This document shows, piece by piece, positions 32,678 to 40,110 of a stretch of DNA of 64,000 nt (its first letter is position 1; each line of letters starts with the position of its first letter). Origin of the DNA: Hymenobacter aerophilus DSM 13606 (GTDB lineage: Bacteria > Bacteroidota > Bacteroidia > Cytophagales > Hymenobacteraceae); contig NZ_KB907810.1 in the NCBI RefSeq assembly GCF_000382225.1, positions 1-64,000 of the forward strand. Direction: 5' to 3'. A model generated the notes under the pieces. The model saw only the letters and a program-made list of their open reading frames with translations, was not told the DNA's origin and searched no databases. The translations under genes were made by a program, and so were the position numbers.

Positions 32678-33301
32678 ATGCACATTGCAATAGTTGGCAA
32701 CATCGGGGCCGGCAAAACCACGCTCTCCAACAAGTTGGCGCATCATTTCAACTGGGAAGTTTTCCTGGAAGATGTCGACCACAACCCCTACCTGAAGGAT
32801 TTTTACGATGATATGCCGCGCTGGGCTTTCCATCTGCAGGTATATTTTCTCAACAGCCGCTTTCGCCAGACCCAGCAGATAAAGCAGCTGCAGCAAACCA
32901 ACAAGGGCATCATCCAGGACCGCACGATTTACGAGGACGCCCACATTTTCGCGGCCAACCTCAGCCAGTCGGGCCTGATGAGTGAGCGCGACTACCAGAA
33001 CTACCTGGGCCTGTTCAACTCCATGATCAGCATGGTCGATCCGCCCGATTTGCTGCTGTATCTGCGGGCCGATTTGCCCAAGCTCGTGCAGCAAATTGAG
33101 CGCCGGGGCCGCGGCTACGAGAACAACATCAAAATCGACTACCTCAAGCACCTCAACGAGCACTACGAGGAGTGGATTGCCGGCTACGACCAGGGCAAGC
33201 TGCTCATCGTCGATGTCAACAACCTCGACTACGTCAACAACCCCGAGGACCTGAGCGTGGTCATCGACAAAATCAACAGCACCCTGTTCGGGCTGTTTTA
33301 G
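32678..33301 (+). CDS. Deoxynucleoside kinase
   Basis: A 207-residue kinase of the dNK/dGK type. The P-loop is GNIGAGKT (residues 7-14), the substrate-side segment is EDVDHNPYLKDFY, the DR motif is in DRTIYEDAHIF, and the lid region is IERRGRGYE. It phosphorylates deoxynucleosides for dNTP salvage in the cytosol. The length is typical. It is a single gene with its own promoter-like box. Confidence 0.92.
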   Translation: MHIAIVGNIGAGKTTLSNKLAHHFNWEVFLEDVDHNPYLKDFYDDMPRWAFHLQVYFLNSRFRQTQQIKQLQQTNKGIIQDRTIYEDAHIFAANLSQSGLMSERDYQNYLGLFNSMISMVDPPDLLLYLRADLPKLVQQIERRGRGYENNIKIDYLKHLNEHYEEWIAGYDQGKLLIVDVNNLDYVNNPEDLSVVIDKINSTLFGLF

Positions 33302-33339
33302 AGCGCTTCAGAAGGCAAAACAGGCAGCTTTCAGCATCG

Positions 33340-33432
33340 CTGTCATCCTGAGCTTGCGAAGGACCTATACAGCAATGCTAACACCTGAGCGTAGTATTGC
33401 TGTATAGGTCCTTCGCAAGCTTAGGATGACAG
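33340..33432. repeat. Palindromic repeat, GTCATCCTGAGCTTGCGAAGG subtype
   Basis: Arms CTGTCATCCTGAGCTTGCGA and TCGCAAGCTTAGGATGACAG, with a loop around ATGCTAACACCTGAG. It lies between the convergent kinase and DUF2461 genes. Confidence 0.85.
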
Positions 33433-33450
33433 GGGCCTTATCATCTAATA

Positions 33451-34128
33451 TTACCCTTCTGCCTCCAGCGCCTCGTTCAGAAAATCGACCAGCGGGCGGG
33501 CGGCCTGCCAGGCTTCGAGCACGCGGGCCGGGAAATCGGGCCGCACGACTTCTGCGTCGGGGAAGTGCTGCCACACGAAGAAGCTTTTGAGCCGCAGCCA
33601 CGCAATGTCGGGGTCGGTGCGGTCGTAGCCTTTGGGGGCGGTTTTGAGGGCCTGGGCCGTGTCGAGGCCCTGCGGGAAGTGGCGCAGCAGGTCGGCCGAC
33701 TGGCGCATGGCGTGGAAGGCGGGCGCGTTGTAGTGGATTTCCTGGCGGATGCGGGCCAGCTCGGCGGCATCGGGCAGGCGGCGGCCGGCGCCCACGTAGG
33801 TGCCGCCGCCGGGCTGCACGGCCACGAAGTAGCCCGCCCGCGCCGCGTGCCGGCCGCCGGGCTTGAAGCCGGCGCCCATGTGCCGCTTGTAGGGCTCGGG
33901 GTCGAGCTGCGAGCGGTCGTTTTTGTTGATGCGAAACATCAGGTCGGTGGCGCGCAGGCCGCGCAGGTCGGGCTCCAGCTCGGCCGAAGCCAGCCGGAGC
34001 ATTTCGTCCACGAAGCCGGCGTATTCGGCGCGGGCGGCGTGGTAGCGGGCGCGGTTTTCGTCCATCCAGGCCTTGTGGTTGTGGGCGGCCAAATCGCGCA
34101 GAAAATCAAGAACGAGAGCTAAATTCAT
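33451..34128 (-). CDS. DUF2461 domain-containing protein
   Basis: A 225-residue protein matching the DUF2461 (TIGR02453) family: LDFLRDLAAHNHKAWMDENRARYH at the start, DLMFRINKNDRSQLDPEPYK, then AGYFVAVQPGGGTYVGAGRRLPDA. The function is unknown in all members. The protein is soluble and full length. Confidence 0.9.
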   Translation of the reverse strand: MNLALVLDFLRDLAAHNHKAWMDENRARYHAARAEYAGFVDEMLRLASAELEPDLRGLRATDLMFRINKNDRSQLDPEPYKRHMGAGFKPGGRHAARAGYFVAVQPGGGTYVGAGRRLPDAAELARIRQEIHYNAPAFHAMRQSADLLRHFPQGLDTAQALKTAPKGYDRTDPDIAWLRLKSFFVWQHFPDAEVVRPDFPARVLEAWQAARPLVDFLNEALEAEG

Positions 34129-34155
34129 CGGTAGAAACGCAAACTGAGCGGCGCG

Positions 34156-34189
34156 TAAAAAAGCCCCGCACCGCTAGGCGGTACGGGGC
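34156..34189 (-). terminator. Intrinsic terminator of the DUF547 gene
   Basis: On the minus strand GCCCCGTACCGC pairs with GCGGTGCGGGGC around a short loop, followed by TTTTTT (34157-34162). Confidence 0.85.
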
Positions 34190-34229
34190 AGCATGGGCCC
34201 GAGTTGGCCGCTGCCGCTCAGGCGCGGCG

Positions 34230-35048
34230 CTATTTGCGGCCCAACGCCTGCCCGCTGCTGAGCGGCGTGCGGCTGTTGAGCGCCCAGCTAAACGACAGGT
34301 ACTCGATGCGGGCCGTGAGCAGCACCGGCGCATGGGCGTAGCGGTTGATAAAGGCCAGCAGCTGCGGCGCCGGGCCGAACTCAATGGCGTAGGAGTGGAA
34401 CAGCGTGGAGAGGCGCACCTGCTCGGGGCTTAGCTGGTTGAAGGCGGGGTCGTTGATGAAGCGGCGGGCCTGCTGGTCGAGCTGGCGGCTGAGCCGGGCG
34501 CCGGTGTAGGCCTCGGCCAGCAGCGGCGCCGCCGAGGCCGCGCCGTAGTTGAGGGCAAAATGCACGCGCGGGTCGCGGAACTGCTGGCGCAGCTTTTCTT
34601 CGATCTGGTTGAGCGAGTAGTTTTGCCCGCCCACGTTCACCACCGTCGTTTCCCAGGGCGACTCGTAGCCGCCAATGACTTTAACCCGGATGTCGTTGAT
34701 GCTGGCGACGGGGTAGTTTTCGAGCACCAGGTTGGCGGCGGCGGCATTATAGATGTTCAGCCAGAACGCCTGCCGCTGGTCGGGCGTCCAGGTTTCCGCT
34801 TCGGGGCGCACTTTGCGCAGGCTTTGCAGGTAGCCCAGCAGCTGGTCTTCGTCGGCCAGCAGGCCTTCGTAGTCGAGGCGGCCATCGGGCGTTACGTGCC
34901 GTTGCAGCAGCTCATCCCAGGGCTGCTGCAGCTGCTCCGGCTTCGGCTCGCCGCTCTGAGCCGCTGTGCCGGCCAGGCTCACCGAAGCCAGCAGGCATAG
35001 GCTCAGCAGCAGAGGAAGCCAACATGCGGGCAGGAAATTAAAACGCAT
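34230..35048 (-). CDS. DUF547 protein lacking the family's conserved Cys residues
   Basis: A 272-residue exported protein with a signal peptide ending ASVSLAGTAAQ and a DUF547 domain: FWLNIYNAAAANLVLENY, SPWETTVVNVGGQNYSLNQIE, RDPRVHFALNYGAASAAPL. In most members the last motif reads HFALNCxSxSCPxL with two conserved Cys; here they are Tyr and Ala. A thiol-based activity, if the family has one, would be lost. The gene otherwise has normal length and a clear terminator. Confidence 0.85.
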   Translation of the reverse strand: MRFNFLPACWLPLLLSLCLLASVSLAGTAAQSGEPKPEQLQQPWDELLQRHVTPDGRLDYEGLLADEDQLLGYLQSLRKVRPEAETWTPDQRQAFWLNIYNAAAANLVLENYPVASINDIRVKVIGGYESPWETTVVNVGGQNYSLNQIEEKLRQQFRDPRVHFALNYGAASAAPLLAEAYTGARLSRQLDQQARRFINDPAFNQLSPEQVRLSTLFHSYAIEFGPAPQLLAFINRYAHAPVLLTARIEYLSFSWALNSRTPLSSGQALGRK

Positions 35049-35287
35049 AAGCCAGACAAGAGAACATTCGGGAATAGCTTTTATCCGGGATGATATTGAT
35101 TTATCAAAAGTATACGTTTTTATTCAGCTTCGCAAAATGCAATCCAATCAACCTGTTGATTTATTCGATAAAGACGATATAACCTCCGGTCAGCTTCGAT
35201 ATACGCGCGTTCAACTGCCTGCAGCGGCAACGGCTGAGTATCAGAGGCAGTTGTGCATTCTGTGCGCCGACTGGCTTCGAGGGTGGG
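35049..35287. other. AT-rich intergenic stretch, possible gene remnant
   Basis: The stretch is notably AT-rich around 35080-35200. A plus-strand frame 35137-35304 (MQSNQPVDLFDKDDITSGQL..) encodes 55 residues with non-repetitive sequence but runs into the MOSC gene end. It has no promoter or homologue I can recognise, so it is more likely a remnant than a gene. Confidence 0.3.
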
Positions 35288-36115
35288 CTAGGCTTTGTAG
35301 CTAGCCACGCGCAGCGGCTCGCCAACGCGCACAAGGCCCCGGTCGGGGCAGGTTACGTTCTGGCCGAACATGGCGCTGCCGTCTTCGGTGCGGTAGGCGG
35401 CCAGGGTGCGCAGGGGCTCGCCCAGCGGGCTTTTGGTAGCCGTAGCCGGGTTGATGGTGGTGAGTACGCAGCGCCCGCAGCCCCGCACCGCCCGGAAGGT
35501 GAGGTCGCCCATCTGAAACCGGTCCCAACCATCTTCAGCAAACGCCTCGCCGCCGCTGAACACGAAGTTGGGCCGGAACCGCTCCATGCCCACGGGCTCA
35601 GCGAGGCGGCCGTTGAGGTCGGCGAGTGAGGCCTGCCCGATGAGCAGGAACGGGTAGGCGTCGGCAAAGCTCACCAGCTGGCCCTCGGGGTTTAACTCGG
35701 GTTCGGTGTCGCGGCGCACCATATCCGACATATACACCAGCTTGCAGGGCTGGCCCAGCGCCTCGCTCAGCCACTCGTCGCACTCGGGCCGGCCGCGCCA
35801 GGCAAACACCATATCGTCCCAGATGGTCACGAACAGGGTTTTTTCGGGCGTGGCCTCGAACGGCACGTAGAGCGGCAGCAGTTCGGGGCGCTGCTGGTGG
35901 CTGAGCAGGAAACCGTTGTAGGCGGGCGCCACCCGCAGGTTGGCCATGGCCGTGGTCTGCCGCTGGGTCATGAAGCGGTTCTGCTCGTCCACTACCAGCC
36001 AGCGGCGGTCGTGGCGCAGGCCGCGGGGCCCAACCTCGGCCTCGGTAAGCCGGATGCCGCCCAGCGACTTTACGGGGTAAATGTAGAGGTCGGAGAGCAG
36101 GAGCGGGGTGGACAT
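35288..36115 (-). CDS. MOSC domain protein with N-terminal beta-barrel
   Basis: A 275-residue protein. The MOSC N-terminal barrel (LSDLYIYPVKSLGGIRLTEAEVGPRGLRHDRRWLVVDE) is followed by the MOSC core with RFRPNFVFSG and a Cys in VRGCGRCVLTTINPATA. This is the family of MOCO sulfurase C-terminal domains and mARC/YcbX, which bind molybdenum cofactor and reduce N-hydroxylated compounds. GCGRC provides the candidate Mo-ligating Cys. A TATCTTTG box lies five bases upstream of its ATG. Confidence 0.9.
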   Translation of the reverse strand: MSTPLLLSDLYIYPVKSLGGIRLTEAEVGPRGLRHDRRWLVVDEQNRFMTQRQTTAMANLRVAPAYNGFLLSHQQRPELLPLYVPFEATPEKTLFVTIWDDMVFAWRGRPECDEWLSEALGQPCKLVYMSDMVRRDTEPELNPEGQLVSFADAYPFLLIGQASLADLNGRLAEPVGMERFRPNFVFSGGEAFAEDGWDRFQMGDLTFRAVRGCGRCVLTTINPATATKSPLGEPLRTLAAYRTEDGSAMFGQNVTCPDRGLVRVGEPLRVASYKA

Positions 36116-36119
36116 GCCG

Positions 36120-36127
36120 CAAAGATA
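36120..36127 (-). promoter_or_regulatory. -7 box TATCTTTG before the MOSC gene
   Basis: An exact TAnnTTTG match four bases from the ATG at 36115, implying a leaderless or nearly leaderless mRNA if used. Confidence 0.4.
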
Positions 36128-36129
36128 TC

Positions 36130-36262
36130 AGTTGTCGGTTGTCAGGCACGTCATTCAGAGCGCAGCGAAGAATCTCGCATGTTTCGTTGCGTCAACGAAC
36201 CAAGTATCAGCGCGCGAGATTCTTCGCTGCGCTCTGAATGACGTGCCTGACAACCGACAACT
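36130..36262. repeat. Nested repeat: GTCATTCAGAGCGCAGCGAAG palindrome inside GACAACC heptamers
   Basis: The core arms GTCATTCAGAGCGCAGCGAA and complement are extended outward by AGTTGTCGGTTGTCAGG and its exact complement, giving 133 bp of continuous dyad symmetry around a loop near GTTGCGTCAACG. It separates the YitT and MOSC genes, both on the minus strand. Confidence 0.9.
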
Positions 36263-36275
36263 ACCAACCGGCAGC

Positions 36276-37244
36276 TTAATGCAGCGGGCGCTTTTTGATC
36301 ATGCCGCCTTTGGTGTCTTTCACGCTGTGCATCACCATGAAGGCCTGGCGGTCAATCTGCTCGACTTCGGCCTTGAGCTGCGAGAGTTCGAGGCGGGTAA
36401 CGACCGTGAACACGATGTCGATGGGGCTGGGCTGGTGGCCGTGCGAGCCGTAGCCGCGCTTGCCGCTGTAGATGGTGGCCCCGCGGCCCAGCTTCTCGGT
36501 AATCATGCGCCGGATGGCGTCGGAGCGGCCCGAAACGATGGTGACGCCGGTGTATTCCTCCACGCCGTCAATCACGAAATCGACGGTTTTGGCAGCCGAC
36601 AAATACGCCAGAATCGAGTACAGGGCCGTTTCGATGGACAGCACGTAGGCCGCCACGCCGAAGATGACGATGTTGAAGAACAGGATGATGTCGCCGACCG
36701 TGAGGCTGCTGGTTTTGCTCAGGTAGATGGCCATGATTTCGGTGCCGTCGAGCACACCGCCGCCGCGCATGGCCAGCCCGATGCCCGCGCCCAGAAAGAA
36801 GCCCCCGAACACCGAAATCAGCAGCTTGTCCTCCGTCACGATGGGAAACGGCACGGTGGCCAGCACCACGGCCAGCCCCAGCACGCTCAGCAGCGTGCGG
36901 ATGGCCACGCCCTTGCCCAGCTGCCGGCTGGCCATAATCATGAACGGCAGGTTGAGCACAACAATCAGGGCCGACAGCGGCAGGCCGAACACCTGCCGCA
37001 GCAGCAGCGAAACGCCCGTTACGCCGCCGTCGAGGAAGCCGCCGGGCAGCAGGAAGCTTTCGAGCCCGAACCCGGCGCAGAACACGCCCATCGTCAGAAA
37101 CAGGGCGTTGGTAATCTGGAGCTTCCACCAGCGCCGGCCCCGCCGCCCCGTTCGGCGGCTGTGCTGCGGCGAAGGCAACGCGGCCGGCGAGTTGCCTTCA
37201 GCGCGCAGGCGCTTGCGCAGAACCATCAGTTGGGGAATAAGCAT
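36276..37244 (-). CDS. YitT-family membrane protein (DUF161 + DUF2179)
   Basis: A 322-residue inner-membrane protein. The basic N-terminal tail (residues 1-40) is followed by five or six TM segments starting ITNALFLTMGVFCAGFGLESFLLPGGFLDGGVTGVSLL. The cytosolic C-terminal DUF2179 domain contains TIVSGRSDAIRRMITEKLGRG and FTVVTRLELSQLKAEV. The family is annotated as a membrane protein of unknown transport function. It has the usual length. Confidence 0.9.
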   Translation of the reverse strand: MLIPQLMVLRKRLRAEGNSPAALPSPQHSRRTGRRGRRWWKLQITNALFLTMGVFCAGFGLESFLLPGGFLDGGVTGVSLLLRQVFGLPLSALIVVLNLPFMIMASRQLGKGVAIRTLLSVLGLAVVLATVPFPIVTEDKLLISVFGGFFLGAGIGLAMRGGGVLDGTEIMAIYLSKTSSLTVGDIILFFNIVIFGVAAYVLSIETALYSILAYLSAAKTVDFVIDGVEEYTGVTIVSGRSDAIRRMITEKLGRGATIYSGKRGYGSHGHQPSPIDIVFTVVTRLELSQLKAEVEQIDRQAFMVMHSVKDTKGGMIKKRPLH

Positions 37245-37301
37245 GGGCGGTGGTTGGGATGATTAGGTAATGAGGTAATAGAGTGATGAGGGTAAAGATA
37301 C

Positions 37302-37391
37302 CTGTCATCCTGAGCTTGCGAAGGACCTATACAGAAGGTATTGTTTGAGGTTAGCTTCTGTATAGGTCCTTCGCTGCGCTCAGGATGACAG
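37302..37391. repeat. Palindromic repeat with mixed arms (GCTTGCG left, GCGCAGCG right)
   Basis: The left arm reads CTGTCATCCTGAGCTTGCGA and the right arm reads TCGCTGCGCTCAGGATGACAG, so the two arms carry different variants of the core. The loop AGGTATTGTTTGAGGTTAG recurs in opposite orientation at 63650-63754. A GATTAGGTAATGAGGTAATAG tract lies only on its left (37261-37290). Confidence 0.85.
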
Positions 37392-37406
37392 ATGGTTTAC
37401 CCCAGT

Positions 37407-39065
37407 TTACTTGACTGCCTTCTCCTGCTGGGCCAGCTGCACGGCGCGGTAGAGGTTTACGATGCCGCCGGTGCTGGAGAGGTTGGCGAAGTCAACCATT
37501 TTGTCCGAGCCGGGCTGGCGCACCTGCGTGTGGGTGGGCTGGGCCGAAGCCAGGATGATGCGCTTGAGGTCGGTGGCCGTGAGCTGGGGGAAGTAGCTTT
37601 TGAGCGTGGCGGCAATGCCCGATACCACCGGTGCGGCCATGCTCGTGCCGCTCAGGTTGCCGTAGCGGCCGCCGGGCAGTGTCGAGTAAATCTGGTTGCC
37701 GGGCGCAAACACATCCACCTGGGTTTTGCCGAAGTTGGAGAAGTCGGCGGCCAGGCTCTCGTCGTTGTCGCGCGAGGAGGCACCCACCGTAATCAGGTTC
37801 GGGATGCGCTGGCCGTTGAGGAACACCGGCGTCGGAAACTGCAGCTTCTTGTCGAGGTCTTCGTTTTCGTTGCCGGCCGAGTGCACCAGCAGCACGCCCT
37901 TGCTGTCGGCGTAGCGGATGGCGTCTTCGACGGCGGCGCGCTGGGGCGAGTAATACTTGCCAAAGCTCATGTTGATGATGCTGGCCCCGTGGTCGGCGGC
38001 GTAGCGGATGGCGTTGGCCACGTCCTTGTCGCGCTCATCGCCATCGGGCACGGCGCGCACGGCCATCAGGCGCACCACGGGCGGCGCAATGCCCATAATG
38101 CCGAGGTTGTTCACGCGGTCGGCCCCGATAATGCCGGCCACGTGGGTACCGTGCAGTGGGTCGGGTCCGGCCACATCGGCGTTGCCATACAGGCGCTGCT
38201 TCACGTTGAACGGGTCGTCGCCGACGATGGGGCGGGGGTTGTAGTTGAGGTTGAGGCCGTAGTCGAGCTGGTCCTGAGTTTCCTTCAGACCGTTTTTCAT
38301 CTCCACCAGAATGTCATCGAGCGAAGCGAAGCCGGTATTCAGCAGCAGCTGGTGCAGCTGGCCCGACAGCTCGCGCAGTTGGGGCACCTGCGTGGGCGGG
38401 TTGCGCAGCACGGCCGTATCGAGCACGGCCACGCCCAGGGCCGCTTTCAGCTTCTCGGAAACCGTCACGTTCTCGGCGTACACCTGGCTGAACTGCTTGA
38501 GGCGGTCGGTGTTTTCCTTCACCTTGGCGTCGTAGCTTTTCTTCACCTGCTGGTACAAATCGAAGTCGGCGCGTTGGGCGGCGGGCACGCCGGCGCGGCT
38601 TTTACCCTTGAAACGGGGCTGCAGCTGGGCCAGCAGACGGGTTTCTTCGAGCTGTTCGAGGTTGATGTTGCGGCCGTCGGCGCCGCCCAGGTAGTTCCAG
38701 CCCCACACGTCGTCGGTGAGGCCGTTTTTGTCGTCGTCGAGGCCGTTGCCGGCCACTTCGCGGGCGTTGCGCCACAGCATGCGCTTCAGGTCGGCGTGGG
38801 TGGTGTCGATGCCGGCATCAATTACGGCTACCACCACGGGTGTGGGGGTGCGGCCGGCCAGCAGCTCCTGGTAGGTGCGGTTCACGCTCACGCCCATCAC
38901 GCGGTCGGCGGTGGGGTCGAGCATATACCACTGCAGGGCCGCCGCGGCTTCGGGCGTGGGCGGCGCGGGCGCCGGGGCAACGGTTTGGGCCGCGGCCAGC
39001 AACGGCAGATTCAGGGCCAGGCCCAGCGCGGCGAGGCGCAAACGGGCAGCAAGAGGAAAGGACAT
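37407..39065 (-). CDS. S8-family (subtilisin-like) serine protease with large insertion
   Basis: A 552-residue exported protease with a signal peptide ending LPLLAAAQT. The catalytic triad is D83 (VVAVIDAGIDTTHADL), H305 (PLHGTHVAGIIGA) and S475 (NLSGTSMAAPVVSGI). The D-to-H distance of about 220 residues is far longer than the roughly 35-45 of most subtilases. The insert is helical and charged (LYQQVKKSYDAKVKENTDRL and following). It probably caps the active site or acts as an internal chaperone or substrate filter. No C-terminal secretion domain is present. Confidence 0.92.
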   Translation of the reverse strand: MSFPLAARLRLAALGLALNLPLLAAAQTVAPAPAPPTPEAAAALQWYMLDPTADRVMGVSVNRTYQELLAGRTPTPVVVAVIDAGIDTTHADLKRMLWRNAREVAGNGLDDDKNGLTDDVWGWNYLGGADGRNINLEQLEETRLLAQLQPRFKGKSRAGVPAAQRADFDLYQQVKKSYDAKVKENTDRLKQFSQVYAENVTVSEKLKAALGVAVLDTAVLRNPPTQVPQLRELSGQLHQLLLNTGFASLDDILVEMKNGLKETQDQLDYGLNLNYNPRPIVGDDPFNVKQRLYGNADVAGPDPLHGTHVAGIIGADRVNNLGIMGIAPPVVRLMAVRAVPDGDERDKDVANAIRYAADHGASIINMSFGKYYSPQRAAVEDAIRYADSKGVLLVHSAGNENEDLDKKLQFPTPVFLNGQRIPNLITVGASSRDNDESLAADFSNFGKTQVDVFAPGNQIYSTLPGGRYGNLSGTSMAAPVVSGIAATLKSYFPQLTATDLKRIILASAQPTHTQVRQPGSDKMVDFANLSSTGGIVNLYRAVQLAQQEKAVK

Positions 39066-39332
39066 GCGCAAAAAAAAGATACAGTAAATAAAGCCGGCCG
39101 TCAGCCTATCGGAGCCGCCCCAACCGGCGGGAGGCTTCGCAAAAATAGCACGCGGCCCGCCGGCAGGCTGCTTACAGACGCCCGCCCGGCCGCGCCCGAC
39201 GCACGCGGCCGGCAGTTTTTCGGCGCGCCGGCCGCAATAACCCTGCCGGCCCGCCGCCACCCAAATCCGGCCGGTGGTGCGTAGCTTTCGGCCCTGCTAC
39301 TTTTTTCCACTCAACCCGTTTTCGCAACCACA

Positions 39333-40010
39333 ATGCCCCAGTACGCCGAAATTTTTGAGCGCAACCGCCAATGGGTGGCCGACTGCACCGCCAACCGCCC
39401 CGATTTTCCGGCCTCGCTGGCCGCCGACCAGGAGCCCGATTACCTCTACATCGGGTGCAGCGACAGCCGCGTAACGGCCGAGGAGCTGATGGGCCTCAAG
39501 CCGGGCGAGGTGTTCGTGCATCGTAATATCGCCAATCTGGTCAACAACATCGACCTCAACGCCATGTCGGTGATTGAGTACGCCGTGCGCCACCTGCACG
39601 TCAAGCACATCATCGTGTGCGGGCACTACGGCTGCGGCGGCGTGAAAGCGGCCATGCAGGCCCAGGATCTGGGCATTCTCAACCCCTGGCTGCGCAACAT
39701 CCGCGACGTGTACCGCCTGCACCATATCGAGCTGGACGCCATCACCGACACTACGCAGCGCTACGACCGGCTGGTGGAGCTGAACGTGCAGGAGCAGTGC
39801 ATCAACGTGGTGAAAACGGCCATCGTGCAACAAGCCTACCTGCAGGACGGTTTCCCCACCGTCCACGGCTGGGTATTCGACCTGAAAACGGGGCTGCTGA
39901 AGGATTTGAACCTGGATTTCGAGCACATCCTGCACGATATCCAGGAAATCTACAACCTCAGCGACCAACCCGGCTGGCACCCCACCGGCGCCGCCCCGGC
40001 GGCCCGGTAG
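39333..40010 (+). CDS. Beta-class carbonic anhydrase
   Basis: A 225-residue cytosolic enzyme that interconverts CO2 and bicarbonate. Zinc ligands are C42, H98 and C101, with the Asp44/Arg46 dyad (IGCSDSRV and VCGHYGCGG). Other family motifs are MGLKPGEVFVHRNIANLV and HGWVFDLKTGLLKDL. The length is standard. Downstream is a strong hairpin at 40018-40050. Confidence 0.95.
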   Translation: MPQYAEIFERNRQWVADCTANRPDFPASLAADQEPDYLYIGCSDSRVTAEELMGLKPGEVFVHRNIANLVNNIDLNAMSVIEYAVRHLHVKHIIVCGHYGCGGVKAAMQAQDLGILNPWLRNIRDVYRLHHIELDAITDTTQRYDRLVELNVQEQCINVVKTAIVQQAYLQDGFPTVHGWVFDLKTGLLKDLNLDFEHILHDIQEIYNLSDQPGWHPTGAAPAAR

Positions 40011-40017
40011 CCCGGCA

Positions 40018-40050
40018 CCCGTAGCGCGAAACGGACTTTCGCGCTACGGG
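40018..40050 (+). terminator. Hairpin after the carbonic anhydrase gene
   Basis: A perfect stem CCCGTAGCGCGAAA / TTTCGCGCTACGGG with a 5-base loop, eight bases after the stop. No T-run follows, so it may be a transcript-end stabiliser rather than an intrinsic terminator. Confidence 0.6.
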
Positions 40051-40110
40051 CTGCTCTGCAACCCGCCGCTTCGGCCCGCATCTTTACCGCGCTTGTTTCC
40101 AGCTTTCCGA

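Noticed and set aside
35137..35304. A possible 55-codon gene between DUF547 and MOSC
   Set aside because: It runs into the end of the MOSC gene, has no promoter or homologue that I recognise, and lies in an AT-rich remnant-like stretch.
37392..39284. A 630-residue plus-strand open frame opposite the subtilase gene
   Set aside because: The subtilase has a full catalytic triad on the minus strand; the plus frame shows only compositional bias.
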